This document shows, piece after piece, positions 1-9,224 of a stretch of DNA of 64,000 nucleotides. This stretch comes from Acidobacteriota bacterium (lineage in GTDB: Bacteria > Acidobacteriota > Terriglobia > Terriglobales > Acidobacteriaceae). The DNA is taken from contig JAJXYY010000018.1 in assembly GCA_021780315.1 (NCBI GenBank), forward strand, positions 1 to 64,000, written 5' to 3'. Made by a program: the position numbers and the translations under genes. The first letter of the stretch is position 1. The number at the start of each line of letters is the position of its first letter. The notes beneath the pieces are model-generated. The model was not told where the DNA came from, did no database searches, and worked only from the letters and a program-made list of their open reading frames with translations.

Positions 1-1
1 C

Positions 2-670
2 ATCCGGCAGGAGAAGCCCAGCACGAAGGAAGAGGCCGTCCGACCGGAGTACAAGACATGCAAGTACACCACCGAGGCCATCGTTACCGAGGGCAGCGAG
101 AAGGGCGAGATACACAAAGTGTGTGCACAGCCGGATTGCCCCATCCATCACCCGAAGAAGCAGCGCGAATCCAGCGACGACAAGGGTAAGGCGGAAGAGC
201 GGAAGCGCCGCCACGAAGAGGCACTCGCGCAGACCACCGGCATCCGCACCCTTGCCGCTATCGTCGCAGCGGTTCCCGTCCGGCTAATGAAGCGCGACCT
301 GCTGTTTGTGGTCGAGCGGCTGACTGTCATGCTGGACGAGCGCCGTTTGGAGATCGTCGCCCGTCAACGCGGCATCAAGCAAGCCAATGACAGCAACTCC
401 CGCGAGAGTGTTGCAAAGCTGTTTGTCGCCTACCTGCGCCGTGCCGAGGAAAGCGAGCTTGGTCGCTTGCTCGTCGAACTGACGATACTGCATTCTGCCA
501 CCCGGCAGAATGCAGCTCAAGTCCTACGCGATGCGGCCACCACCTACAAGGTGGACGTGGACGCCATCGTGCAGCAGGTCAAGCAGGAGTTTGCCACGAA
601 AGAGAAGGCGAAGATGGCGAAGAAGCCCGCCGAAAAGCCGGTTCAGCCAAAGGTCAGAAAATCTGCCTAA
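2..670 (+). CDS. ParB-like partition protein, C-terminal part (5' end outside window)
   Basis: The frame is open from base 2, so the gene starts left of the window; 222 codons are visible. A Cys/His cluster (KTCKYTTEAI near residue 20, then VCAQPDCPIHHPKK) matches my memory of the C-terminal region of long ParB/RepB/Spo0J-family proteins carried by acidobacterial plasmids and integrated elements. The rest is helical and charged and ends in a Lys/Ala/Pro-rich tail typical of a flexible C-terminus. The ParB nuclease and HTH domains would lie upstream and cannot be seen, so the family call is an inference. A terminator follows within 20 bases. Its position beside defence genes and integration scars suggests it belongs to the same mobile region. 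Confidence 0.6.
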   Translation: MRQEKPSTKEEAVRPEYKTCKYTTEAIVTEGSEKGEIHKVCAQPDCPIHHPKKQRESSDDKGKAEERKRRHEEALAQTTGIRTLAAIVAAVPVRLMKRDLLFVVERLTVMLDERRLEIVARQRGIKQANDSNSRESVAKLFVAYLRRAEESELGRLLVELTILHSATRQNAAQVLRDAATTYKVDVDAIVQQVKQEFATKEKAKMAKKPAEKPVQPKVRKSA

Positions 671-688
671 CAGCCAAGAATCGTTTTT

Positions 689-715
689 GGGGTCTGCTTC
701 GGCAGGCCCCTTTTT
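689..715 (+). terminator. Rho-independent terminator after the ParB-like gene
   Basis: A 9-bp stem (GGGGTCTGC / GCAGGCCCC, one G-T pair) closes a TTCG tetraloop and is followed directly by TTTTT. It begins 19 bases after the TAA stop and separates the ParB-like gene from the restriction operon. Confidence 0.85.
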
Positions 716-921
716 CGTGCGCCCGTCTTCCCACCCTTGGGCGTTGCTCCTGCAGAATCAGCAGGAGCGCCATGCCCGCCCACCCGACGGGCTTGAATCT
801 GACGAAGAACGACTCTGATTCTTTCTAACTTGTTCCGAAGTGAGACTTTATGGCTATAGGTGCTTCAATGGAATAAAGTAGTGTTGTCAACATTTTGCAT
901 CTTGATTCGCCTTGAGTTCCT

Positions 922-3765
922 GTGCCTGAGACTCCCGAGCAGAAAGCTCGCCTGGAAATCGACGATGACCTTGTAGCCGCCGGTTGGCTGGTACAGAGTC
1001 GTGACGAACTCGACCTTACCGCTGGTCGGGGCGTCGCCGTGCGCGAGTTCCCCATGAAGCAAGGGTTTGGCTTCGCAGACTATCTCCTTTATGTGGACCG
1101 GAAAGCCATCGGCGCGGTCGAAGCAAAAGCCGAAGGCACTTTGACTGGAGTGGAGGCGCAATCGGCCAAGTATGCCGCCGGTCTGCCGGATAATCTACCT
1201 GCCCATCGGAGGCCGCTACCATTCCTGTTCGAATCGAATGGCGCGGTCACCTACTTCACCAACGGCCTTGATCCCGCTCCGCGCAGCCGCCAGGTGTTCA
1301 ATTTTCCCCGGCCTGAAACGCTCGCAACCTGGGTTGCACAGGACCGGCAACTTCGCGCCCGCTTGCAGGCACTCCCCGAACTGGACCCGGCTCATCTATG
1401 GAGCGTCCAGGCCCGCGCCATCGCCAGTTTGGAAGAGTCCTTTGCCAAAGCCAACCCTCGCGCATTGATTCAAATGGCGACTGGCTCCGGCAAAACCTTC
1501 ACCGCCGTCAATATCGCGTATCGACTACTCAAGTTCGGCAACGCCAAGCGCATTCTCTTTTTGGTGGACCGCGCCAACCTCGGCAAGCAGGCCGAGGACG
1601 AGTTCGCCAACTTCGAGCCGCCAGACGACCCACGAAAGTTTCCGCAGCTCTACACCGTTCAGCGGCTCAAGACGAACTCGATCAACCCTGCCGCGAAGGT
1701 GGTCATTACCACCATCCAGCGCCTCTACTCCATGCTGAAGGGGGAGACCGAGTTCGACGCCGGCAATGAGGAAGGCTCCGGCTTCGATACGGCGAAGCCA
1801 TGGGAGGGCGAACCGCCCGACGTGGTCTACAACTCCGCCATTCCACCAGAGTTCTTCGACTTCATCGTCGTCGATGAGTGCCACCGCTCCATCTATGAAC
1901 TTTGGAGCCAGGTACTGCTTTACTTCGATTCGTTCCTCGTTGGCCTCACCGCCACGCCCAGCGGCAAGACCATCGGCTTCTTCAATCAAAATATGGTCAT
2001 GCAGTATGGCCACTCCGAGGCTGTCACTGATGGTGTGAACGTGGACTTCGATGTCTACCGCATCCGTACGCGCATCACGGAGCAGGGCGCGACCATCGAA
2101 GCCGGAGACGCTGGGGTCTACGTGGACAAGCGCCACAAGCTCACTCGCGCCGAACGGCTCGAACTGCTCAACCAGGATTTGACCTACACCGCCACCAAGC
2201 TCGACCGCGATGTCGTCAGCGAGAGCCAGATTCGCACCGTCCTCCAGCAGTTCCGCGACAAGGTGCTGCCGGAAGCCTTCCCCGGACGCACCGAAGTTCC
2301 GAAGACCCTCATCTTTGCCAAAGACGACTCACACGCCGACGACATCGTCCGCATTGCCCGCGAAGTCTTCGCCGAAGGCAACGATTTCTGCCAGAAGATC
2401 ACCTACCGCACTGGCTTTACCAAGCGGACTCAGACCGTCAAGAACAGCGATGGCACGGAATCCGAGGTCACCGACTGGGTCAGGACATCGACGCTCACAC
2501 CGGATGAAATCCTTACCAACTTCCGCAACAGCTTCTATCCCCGCATCGCCGTCACCGTGGACATGATCTCCACCGGCACCGACGTTAAACCCATCGAGTG
2601 CGTTGTCTTCATGCGCAACGTCAAGTCGGCTGGCTTCTTTGAGCAGATGAAGGGTCGCGGCGTCCGCGTCATCTCCCCGGACAAGCTCCGCGTCGTCACG
2701 CCCAGCGCCCGCTCCAAGGAGCGCTTCATCATCGTCGATGCCGTCGGCGTCTGCGAGCAGGACAAGACCGAGTCGCAGACCCTCAATCGCAAGCCCGCCG
2801 CCACGCTGCCGGAGCTGCTGGAATATGTTGCTCAGGGCGGCACCGATTCCGACGCCCTCATCACGCTCGCCGGGCGGCTCTCCCGGCTCCAGCGCGACTT
2901 CGCTCCGGCCCAGCTCGCCGAGCTGCGCGACCTTGCCGGTGGCAAGTCCATCGCAGACATCTCCCACGACCTGCTCACTGCCTGCGATCCGGACACCCAG
3001 ATCGCCGCCGCTCAGGCCATTGCTGGCCCCGGCAATCCGCCAACAGAGGCCCATCTGCAAACCGCAGCCGAGCAGCTTGCGCAGCAGGCCGTCACGCCAT
3101 TGCATAAAGCCGCCCTGCGCCGCCGCATTCTTGAGATTCGTGCGCACAACGAGCAGACCATCGACCGCCACAATCTCGATGAGGTGCTCTACTCCGGCTT
3201 CGATGCCGTCGCTGTCGAGCGGGCGCAGTCCAAGGTGCAGGACTTCCGCCGTTGGATTGAAGAACACCACAACGAGCTAACCGCGTTGCAGATTCTCTAT
3301 GCTGGAACGCGCCCGCTGCGGCTTTCACTCGCAGACCTGCGGCAGCTCCGCGACGCGCTCGCCCGTCCGCCGCTGACGGCCACACCTACACAGCTCTGGT
3401 CGGCCTTTCAGGCCGTCGAGGCAGACAGAGTCAAAGGCAACGGCGGCAGCCAGCTCGCCGATCTCGTCATGCTCGTCCGCCACGCGCTCATTCCGGCGCT
3501 CACGCTCGTGCCCTACCGCGAAGAACTGCGTACGCGCTATGAGGCATGGCTCCAGGAGCGCAACGCCGAGCAGACCTTTACCCCGGAGCAGCGCGAGTGG
3601 CTCGACCGCATGGCCGAGCACATTGCCAACAGTCTCAGCATCGAGCCTGACGACTTTGAGATGGGATGGTTCGCCCAGCATGGCAGCATCGGCAAGGCCC
3701 ACGCGCTCTTTGGCGCGCAGTTGGCGCAGTTGCTCGCCGAAATGAATGAGAGGCTGGTCGCTTGA
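922..3765 (+). CDS. hsdR: Type I restriction endonuclease subunit R (HsdR)
   Basis: 947 aa. ATP-driven DNA translocase and nuclease subunit of a type I restriction-modification complex. A PD-(D/E)xK-type nuclease signature lies near residues 53-70 (ADYLLY then EAKAEG). The superfamily 2 helicase core follows: MATGSGKT (about 186-193), VVDECH (about 316-321) and LTATPS (about 342-347). The last 250 residues look like the EcoEI-type R C-terminal domain. An in-frame stop at 913-915 leaves GTG at 922 as the first usable start; no clear ribosome binding site precedes it. It overlaps hsdS by 4 bases, so R, S and M are probably one transcript. Confidence 0.93.
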   Translation: MPETPEQKARLEIDDDLVAAGWLVQSRDELDLTAGRGVAVREFPMKQGFGFADYLLYVDRKAIGAVEAKAEGTLTGVEAQSAKYAAGLPDNLPAHRRPLPFLFESNGAVTYFTNGLDPAPRSRQVFNFPRPETLATWVAQDRQLRARLQALPELDPAHLWSVQARAIASLEESFAKANPRALIQMATGSGKTFTAVNIAYRLLKFGNAKRILFLVDRANLGKQAEDEFANFEPPDDPRKFPQLYTVQRLKTNSINPAAKVVITTIQRLYSMLKGETEFDAGNEEGSGFDTAKPWEGEPPDVVYNSAIPPEFFDFIVVDECHRSIYELWSQVLLYFDSFLVGLTATPSGKTIGFFNQNMVMQYGHSEAVTDGVNVDFDVYRIRTRITEQGATIEAGDAGVYVDKRHKLTRAERLELLNQDLTYTATKLDRDVVSESQIRTVLQQFRDKVLPEAFPGRTEVPKTLIFAKDDSHADDIVRIAREVFAEGNDFCQKITYRTGFTKRTQTVKNSDGTESEVTDWVRTSTLTPDEILTNFRNSFYPRIAVTVDMISTGTDVKPIECVVFMRNVKSAGFFEQMKGRGVRVISPDKLRVVTPSARSKERFIIVDAVGVCEQDKTESQTLNRKPAATLPELLEYVAQGGTDSDALITLAGRLSRLQRDFAPAQLAELRDLAGGKSIADISHDLLTACDPDTQIAAAQAIAGPGNPPTEAHLQTAAEQLAQQAVTPLHKAALRRRILEIRAHNEQTIDRHNLDEVLYSGFDAVAVERAQSKVQDFRRWIEEHHNELTALQILYAGTRPLRLSLADLRQLRDALARPPLTATPTQLWSAFQAVEADRVKGNGGSQLADLVMLVRHALIPALTLVPYREELRTRYEAWLQERNAEQTFTPEQREWLDRMAEHIANSLSIEPDDFEMGWFAQHGSIGKAHALFGAQLAQLLAEMNERLVA

Positions 3766-5327
3766 GTGAACGTAATACCCAACGATTACCTGAAGGGTGG
3801 GTCATTGCATCGCTGCCAGAGATAGCGGCAATTAACCCTGCTACCGATCGCCTGACCAGCGATGATGCAACGCCGGTCAATTTCGTTCCAATGCGGGCAG
3901 TCGAGCCGGAGGGTGGTGGACTTGCAAATCCTGAGGTTCGCCCCTATGGCGAAGTGAAGAAGGGTTACACCTCATTCCTCAGTGGCGATGTAATCATGGC
4001 CAAGATTACTCCTTGCATGGAGAACGGAAAGACAACCGCCGTTCCTGACTTGCCAGGCAAACTTTGTTTTGGTTCCACGGAGTTTCATGTAATCCGAGCT
4101 GAAGATGGAGTGCAGCCAAAATGGATCTCAAACTTTTTACTTCAGCATGAGGTCCGCCGTGTTGCCCAGCGCCAGATGACCGGTGGAGTCGGCCAGATGC
4201 GCGTGCCAGCTTCGTTCCTGCAAGGTCTGCAGATTCCAGTCGCGCCAATTGCGGAGCAACAGCGCATCTCTGATGCGCTCGATGAATTGCTCTCCGATCT
4301 GGATGCAGGGGTGGAGGCGTTGCGGCGGGCGCAGGCAAAGCTGGCGCTCTATCGCGCCTCTGTGCTGAAGGCTGCCGTGCAGGGCGACCTTACCGCCGAG
4401 TGGCGCAAGCAGCATCCCGATGCCGAACCGGCCCCTGTGCTGCTCCAACGCATCCTCACCGAGCGTCGCCACCGCTGGGAGCAGGAGCAGCTCCGCAAGT
4501 TCAAGGCTGCTGGCAAAACTCCACCCGCCAACTGGAAAGCAAAGTACAAAGAACCCGCAGCCCCCGACACCACCAACCTGCCCCCACTCCCCAAAGGCTG
4601 GTGCTGGGCCTCTATCGACCAGCTCTGCTACGAAGTCCGCAACGGTTATTCCAGTAAACCGGATGCCGCGAATGGTGTCCGGATATTTCGGATCAGTGCT
4701 GTTCGCCCGTTATCGCTCGATTCCGACGACGTACGATTCCTCCCAGGCACAGAAGAGGAATATGCTGATTTTCTCGTATCGAGCGGAGATCTACTATTCA
4801 CAAGGTACAACGGGACAACTTCATTAGTTGCTGTCTGTGCATTAGTTCCGAATAACATCAGCGCTACGGTCCACCCGGACAAGCTAATTCGGGCTCGTCT
4901 CGTTTCCAGCGAGGTCAGCGGAAGCCTTGTTGCACTTGCTGCAAATGTAGGAGCATCGCGCGCTTTCTTGGAAAGTCGGATCAGGACAACGGCTGGACAA
5001 GCTGGGGTCTCAGGCTCTGATATCAAGCAGACGCCAATTCCGTTACCACCGTCTTTCGAACAGCAGTTGATTGTCGATACTACCGATGACCAACTATCCG
5101 TACTGGAACACCTGAAAGCGGATTTAGAGTCCAAGAACATACGCTCACAGTCGATGCGCCAATCCATCCTCCGCCACGCCTTCACCGGCCAACTCGTTCC
5201 GCAAGACCCGAACGACGAACCCGCGAGCGAGCTGCTGAAGCGCATCGCCGCTGAGCGGGAAACTCGCAAGAAGACAAAAGCAACTCCGCGGAAGCAGACG
5301 GCGAAGCGGCAGAAACGAGAGAAATAA
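3762..5327 (+). CDS. hsdS: Type I restriction-modification specificity subunit S (HsdS)
   Basis: 521 aa. Chooses the DNA target for the HsdR/HsdM complex. Two target recognition domains can be made out: residues 1 to about 165, and about 280-430 beginning after LPKGWCWASIDQL. Each is followed by a conserved helical spacer: EQQRISDALDELLSDLD near 165-180, and EQQLIVDTTDDQLSVLEHL near 428-446. Further conserved stretches are VLKAAVQGDLT and ILRHAFTGQLVPQDPNDE. The tail is very basic. The only start compatible with the overlap is TTG at 3762, sharing 4 bases with the end of hsdR. The stop overlaps the hsdM ATG by one base (TAATG), indicating translational coupling. Confidence 0.92.
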   Translation: MSERNTQRLPEGWVIASLPEIAAINPATDRLTSDDATPVNFVPMRAVEPEGGGLANPEVRPYGEVKKGYTSFLSGDVIMAKITPCMENGKTTAVPDLPGKLCFGSTEFHVIRAEDGVQPKWISNFLLQHEVRRVAQRQMTGGVGQMRVPASFLQGLQIPVAPIAEQQRISDALDELLSDLDAGVEALRRAQAKLALYRASVLKAAVQGDLTAEWRKQHPDAEPAPVLLQRILTERRHRWEQEQLRKFKAAGKTPPANWKAKYKEPAAPDTTNLPPLPKGWCWASIDQLCYEVRNGYSSKPDAANGVRIFRISAVRPLSLDSDDVRFLPGTEEEYADFLVSSGDLLFTRYNGTTSLVAVCALVPNNISATVHPDKLIRARLVSSEVSGSLVALAANVGASRAFLESRIRTTAGQAGVSGSDIKQTPIPLPPSFEQQLIVDTTDDQLSVLEHLKADLESKNIRSQSMRQSILRHAFTGQLVPQDPNDEPASELLKRIAAERETRKKTKATPRKQTAKRQKREK

Positions 5328-6832
5328 TGGACGCATCGCAGATTGGAAAACGGGCGTGGAGCTACGCCGGAGTGCTGCAGGACGCGGGGCTGAGCTGCTT
5401 TGAGTATGTCGAGCAGTTGACGCTGCTGCTCTTTCTGAAGATGGACGACCAGCAGACCGAACCGCCCTACAACCGCCAGCCGCTGGTGCCACCGGAGCTG
5501 GGCTGGAAGACGCTGCTGCCGCTCGAAGGCGCATGGCTGGAGGAGAAGTACCGCGAGATTCTGGAGAAGCTCTCCCTGAAGCCGGGGATGCTGGGCGTGA
5601 TCTTCAAGAGCGCCCGCTGCGAGATCAATAGCCCTGCACTGCTGAAGCAGCTCATCGTGAACCTGATCGACAAGGTGGACTGGCTCAGCCTCTCGGTGGA
5701 CGTAAAAGGCACCATCTACGAGGAGTTGCTGCAACGCTCCGCCGCCGAGTCTGCGCGCGGTGCCGGGCAATACTTCACGCCGCGCCCGGTGATCCAGACC
5801 ATGTGCGAGGTGACGCAGCCCACGCCCAACGACCAGATCTGCGATCCCGCCGCCGGAACAGGCGGCTTCCTGTGCAATGCCTACCAGTACGTCCTGGACC
5901 GTTTTGAGAAAGACCTGGACCGCGACCAGAAGCGCGCGCTGAAGGAAAATCTCGTCGAGGGCATGGAGCTATCACCCAAGGTTGGCCGCATGTGTGCCAT
6001 GAACCTTTCGCTGCATGGCATCGGCGGCGATCGGGACAAGATTGTCATCCATCCCGGCCATGACAGCCTGGCCGCGCCGTGGAGCAAGGAATACAGCATG
6101 GTGCTGGCCAATCCTCCGTTCGGCAAAAAGCAGAGCCTGCTCTTTGTGAACGAAGAAGGCGACATGGAGAAGGACGATCAGATCATCGTCCGCGAAGACT
6201 TCTGGACCTCGACGAGCAATAAGCAGCTTAACTTCGTCCAGCACATCTACTCACTGCTGAAGATCGATGGTCGTTGTGCCGTGGTTCTGCCAGACAACGT
6301 GCTCTTCGAAGGCGGAGCGGGTGAGAAGGTCCGACGTAACCTGCTACAGAAGTGCCGCGTGCATACGCTGCTGCGCCTGCCCACAGGCATCTGGTATTCG
6401 CCAGGAGTGAAGGCGAATGTTCTCTTCTTTGACAAGAAAGAAGGCCGTGCCGAGGCATGGACGGATAAGCTGTGGGTTTACGACCTGCGCACGAACATGC
6501 ACTTCACGTTGAAGCAGTCGCCGATCCAGCGAAAAGACTTCGATGAGTTTGTGGAGTGCTACAAGCCCGGCAAGCTGCACAAGCGCAAAGATACCTGGAG
6601 CGAAGAAAACCCCGATGGCCGCTGGCGCGGCTACGATTACGAGGATCTTCTGAAGCGCGACAAGCTGAGCCTCGATCTCTTTTGGATAAAAGACAAGAGC
6701 CTGACAGATACCGACTCGCTCCCCGCGCCAGATGTGCTTGCTCAGGAAGTGGTAGACGACTTGGAAGCTGCGCTGGAACAATTCAGCAAGATTGCAGCCC
6801 GGCTCGCTCCCAAGGTCGAACAGGAAGCATAG
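5327..6832 (+). CDS. hsdM: Type I restriction-modification DNA methyltransferase subunit M (HsdM)
   Basis: 501 aa N6-adenine DNA methyltransferase; modifies the host recognition sequence and is also needed for restriction. The N-terminal helical HsdM domain covers about 1-130. The SAM-binding motif I is DPAAGTGGFL (about 173-182) and the catalytic motif IV is NPPF (about 262-265). GQYFTPRPVI upstream of motif I is typical of the family. It is the last gene of the R-S-M operon and faces the minus-strand defence cluster across a 180-base gap with no gene and no strong terminator hairpin. The order R-S-M is less usual than R-M-S. Confidence 0.95.
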   Translation: MDASQIGKRAWSYAGVLQDAGLSCFEYVEQLTLLLFLKMDDQQTEPPYNRQPLVPPELGWKTLLPLEGAWLEEKYREILEKLSLKPGMLGVIFKSARCEINSPALLKQLIVNLIDKVDWLSLSVDVKGTIYEELLQRSAAESARGAGQYFTPRPVIQTMCEVTQPTPNDQICDPAAGTGGFLCNAYQYVLDRFEKDLDRDQKRALKENLVEGMELSPKVGRMCAMNLSLHGIGGDRDKIVIHPGHDSLAAPWSKEYSMVLANPPFGKKQSLLFVNEEGDMEKDDQIIVREDFWTSTSNKQLNFVQHIYSLLKIDGRCAVVLPDNVLFEGGAGEKVRRNLLQKCRVHTLLRLPTGIWYSPGVKANVLFFDKKEGRAEAWTDKLWVYDLRTNMHFTLKQSPIQRKDFDEFVECYKPGKLHKRKDTWSEENPDGRWRGYDYEDLLKRDKLSLDLFWIKDKSLTDTDSLPAPDVLAQEVVDDLEAALEQFSKIAARLAPKVEQEA

Positions 6833-7012
6833 CGCGGAGTGGAGGAATTGAATGGCGAAGGCGGAAGCGTCTGTTGAAGAGTTAGTTGGCATGATTGAGC
6901 GAGGGAGTTGAGGGTCCCTGAAATGCAACGACGAACGATGCTGTAAGCCTGCCGCAAGCGACGGTATCTGCCGTCATAACCGATTCGGGTGAAGACGTGG
7001 CCACAATTCTGT

Positions 7013-7483
7013 CTACCGGTCTCCTAGCCACCATGGCCATAAGGACCTCAACCATGATCTCTTCGAGGGTATGGGTGAACCCTGTAGCGTCAGGTTCGCC
7101 GGTCGTTCATGAGCTACAGTTTCGTCCGGGGCATCTTCGTTGCTGAAGTACTTTTGCTTTGATCGCCGATCGTAATCTCGGTTGGCGTCGACCCGCTTCT
7201 GTGACCAGTCCTCATCCCAACGCACCCTGTTGTTCCTGATCCAGTAATGTGAACGACATGGAAAGTCCCAGTTGCCGATTGATGGATGGAGCGAAACGGT
7301 CTTACCATCAAACGTGAGCTTCCAGTCTGTCGGCTTCAGAGGGGTGACGACCTTTGTCTTGCAGCCACAGGCGCAAAGGTGTGTGACCGTGGCAAAGCGG
7401 ATCGAGACATAGATCGTCCCCTCCTGAAGTTCCTCGGGAATGAACTGTACGAATTCATGCTTGAAGGTGACGGGCTGTTTCAT
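7013..7483 (-). CDS. DUF6527 family protein, last gene of the ubiquitin-like module
   Basis: 156 aa, cytoplasmic by sequence. N-terminal half: [18 protein letters not shown], then a Cys-rich site CACGC near residue 38, and PCRSHYWI near 75-82. These Cys and His residues suggest a metal site. The combination matches my memory of DUF6527, a family found beside prokaryotic E1-like and multiubiquitin genes; its activity is not established. The C-terminal 50 residues are basic and end in a Trp-rich tail ([11 protein letters not shown]) that might touch membrane. Its ATG overlaps the E1-like gene stop by 4 bases, so the two are probably translated in a coupled way. Confidence 0.7.
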   Translation of the reverse strand: MKQPVTFKHEFVQFIPEELQEGTIYVSIRFATVTHLCACGCKTKVVTPLKPTDWKLTFDGKTVSLHPSIGNWDFPCRSHYWIRNNRVRWDEDWSQKRVDANRDYDRRSKQKYFSNEDAPDETVAHERPANLTLQGSPIPSKRSWLRSLWPWWLGDR

Positions 7484-8691
7484 TCGTCGGGCGTTTCCTC
7501 CTTCAAGGGTTTGTCTTCGTTAATCAGTTTATTCGTGGCCGTGTGGAACTGGCTGTGGTGCTCAGACTTCATATCGAGATAGAAGCCGAACAGCTTCTTC
7601 CATTTGACGACAGCCAGTGCGGCGTTCAACGCGTTCAGGTCCGCGACCTGGATGTTGCGGTTGTACTCGTTGTTGCCGAGATCCTCGAAGGAAACACGGC
7701 CGCGAAAATGGTCGCGCCTGCCAGGCGTGCTCGTCGTGACGCGCACGGCACCCGCCAGCATCTCGTCGCCGAGACGCACGCCCATCCCGACATCGACGAA
7801 CGGAATGTTGAATTCCTCCAGCTTCCGGATGATGAGTTTCTTGGATTCACCGCTGTCCACACAGACAAAGACGAAGTCCATGCCACGTAGCTCCTCCACG
7901 TTGCTTTCGTCGACGTAAACCGGGTGATCCTTCACCCCGGAATGCATCTTCGAATAGATGCCCTTGAACCATGTCGCTTTCAGCTGCTGGGTTTCAAGCT
8001 CTGCCAGCGTCGGAGCGCCCGGGGACCGGAACGCGTTGTGCTGAAGGAAGACGTCCCCGTCGTAGAGATGGATCTCCCACACAGGCGTCTTTGCGACAAG
8101 GTCGAGCACGTAGGAACCCGTGCCGCCCAAGCCCACTAGAGCGATGCGCTTCAGCTTCTTGAGCTTCGCCGTGACCACGTCGATCTCGGCTCGGCTTGAA
8201 GCCGTATCGAGGTAGTTGAAGGGCGTATCCGGTTGTTCCTTTTCGGCAGCGATGACCTTGTTCGTCTGTGGCCTTGCAGACGGGTCGATGAGCTGGGCCG
8301 GGCCCGCCAGGAGCGCCGCATAGGTTGCCACCTTCTTGTGATAGTTCGGGTAGGCGTCATCCGGCTTTGGCTTCGCCGAGAACGAATGCTGGATGACCAC
8401 GCCGTCGGCGAGCGTGCGTTCGCCGCTAATATGCTTGATCTCCGCGATCTCCGTGCCGTCGGGGTTGCAGGGATGGTCTCCTGCGAAGTACGCCACATGA
8501 TTGTCGGGTTTGGTGGTCATGTCGCCGGCGAGGACCAGCTTCATGACGAGCGTGCCGCGTTGTACTTCCTTGCGGGAGTTCACATACGGCACGCCCTTCA
8601 CCAGCAGAAATCCGGCTTTGATCTCCAACTCATAGCCGTCGTTCTGCAGTTTCTGCAAGTCCCAGCTACGACTTATCAGTTGCCGTGACAT
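7480..8691 (-). CDS. E1-like adenylyltransferase: DUF6791 N-terminal domain plus ThiF domain
   Basis: 403 aa. The C-terminal half is a ThiF/E1 Rossmann domain: [14 protein letters not shown] (about 184-197) binds [12 protein letters not shown] (about 211-219) supplies the conserved Asp and Asn, and [10 protein letters not shown] (about 276-285) carries the Mg-ligand Asp position. E1 enzymes adenylate the C-terminus of a ubiquitin-like protein. The N-terminal 150 residues match my memory of DUF6791 ([31 protein letters not shown]), which accompanies ThiF domains next to multiubiquitin genes; its role is unknown. I cannot point to a clear catalytic Cys loop. It overlaps the multiubiquitin gene by 26 bases and the DUF6527 gene by 4. 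Confidence 0.85.
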   Translation of the reverse strand: MSRQLISRSWDLQKLQNDGYELEIKAGFLLVKGVPYVNSRKEVQRGTLVMKLVLAGDMTTKPDNHVAYFAGDHPCNPDGTEIAEIKHISGERTLADGVVIQHSFSAKPKPDDAYPNYHKKVATYAALLAGPAQLIDPSARPQTNKVIAAEKEQPDTPFNYLDTASSRAEIDVVTAKLKKLKRIALVGLGGTGSYVLDLVAKTPVWEIHLYDGDVFLQHNAFRSPGAPTLAELETQQLKATWFKGIYSKMHSGVKDHPVYVDESNVEELRGMDFVFVCVDSGESKKLIIRKLEEFNIPFVDVGMGVRLGDEMLAGAVRVTTSTPGRRDHFRGRVSFEDLGNNEYNRNIQVADLNALNAALAVVKWKKLFGFYLDMKSEHHSQFHTATNKLINEDKPLKEETPDE

Positions 8692-9127
8692 CGAAGACCA
8701 TCCCGTCTTTGACGTAGACCTTGCCGCCGGGCATCAGGCTTCCCGACGGATTCTTGTGCGGGCCATCCTCGTAGCCCACCGTGTAGCGGATGTTTGGACC
8801 CGTGACCGGCGTCGGAAACGCGAGCTGAACGATCTGCTCATAGGACACAATTTTCGTCGTGACCATCTTCTCCTGGCCGTTCACGTAGATCGTGTAGTCC
8901 TTTGGCTTACCGCTGTGAAAGTGCTCGTCTTCCTTCAAGTGGACCGGTTCCGGCCCGTTAGGTACTTCCGGATCCTCGCGGTCGCCTGTCACCTCGCGAT
9001 ACAGTTCCAGGCCAGGTTCTACCTTGCCCAGCGCATACAAAGCGGCACCCGTTGTGGGGTTCGGCGAATGGTATGCGTGCTGATCGATGAAAATCTTCAC
9101 CTCGTGCTTATGCTCATGCTCGGACAT
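8666..9127 (-). CDS. Multiubiquitin domain protein (two ubiquitin-like repeats)
   Basis: 153 aa with two beta-grasp-like repeats, about residues 8-70 (VKIFIDQHAYHSPNPTTGAA, REVTGDREDP) and 77-150 (YTIYVNGQEKMV, YEQIVQLAFP, YTVGYEDGPHKNPSGSL). This is the multiubiquitin arrangement, a polyubiquitin-like protein encoded beside an E1-like gene. The protein ends TATDKS and has no C-terminal Gly-Gly, so the modification chemistry, if any, is unclear. The ribosome binding site AAGGAG lies 9 bases before the ATG. It is separated from the upstream small gene by 97 bases holding a strong hairpin. The role as tag or scaffold is inferred from the family and neighbours. Confidence 0.85.
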   Translation of the reverse strand: MSEHEHKHEVKIFIDQHAYHSPNPTTGAALYALGKVEPGLELYREVTGDREDPEVPNGPEPVHLKEDEHFHSGKPKDYTIYVNGQEKMVTTKIVSYEQIVQLAFPTPVTGPNIRYTVGYEDGPHKNPSGSLMPGGKVYVKDGMVFDVTATDKS

Positions 9128-9183
9128 TTGTGTTTCTCCTTATGTACAGACACACTTCTAGCGCCCTAGACATCGGTGATAAG

Positions 9184-9215
9184 CTTGGTGGGCCGGGTTG
9201 TTCCGGCCCGCCAAG
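9184..9215. promoter_or_regulatory. Strong hairpin between the YjzC-like and multiubiquitin genes
   Basis: Inverted repeat with 13-base arms (CTTGGTGGGCCGG and CCGGCCCGCCAAG, 12 of 13 paired) and a 6-base loop. It begins 10 bases after the YjzC-like stop on the minus strand. No T run follows in either direction, so it could be a weak or Rho-assisted terminator, an RNA processing or stability element, or a polarity device that sets different levels for the genes on each side. Confidence 0.6.
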
Positions 9216-9224
9216 CGCGCGCCT

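Noticed and set aside
9184..9215. CRISPR-like or riboswitch element
   Set aside because: A single inverted repeat only; no array, no conserved aptamer core seen, and no T run for a classical attenuator.
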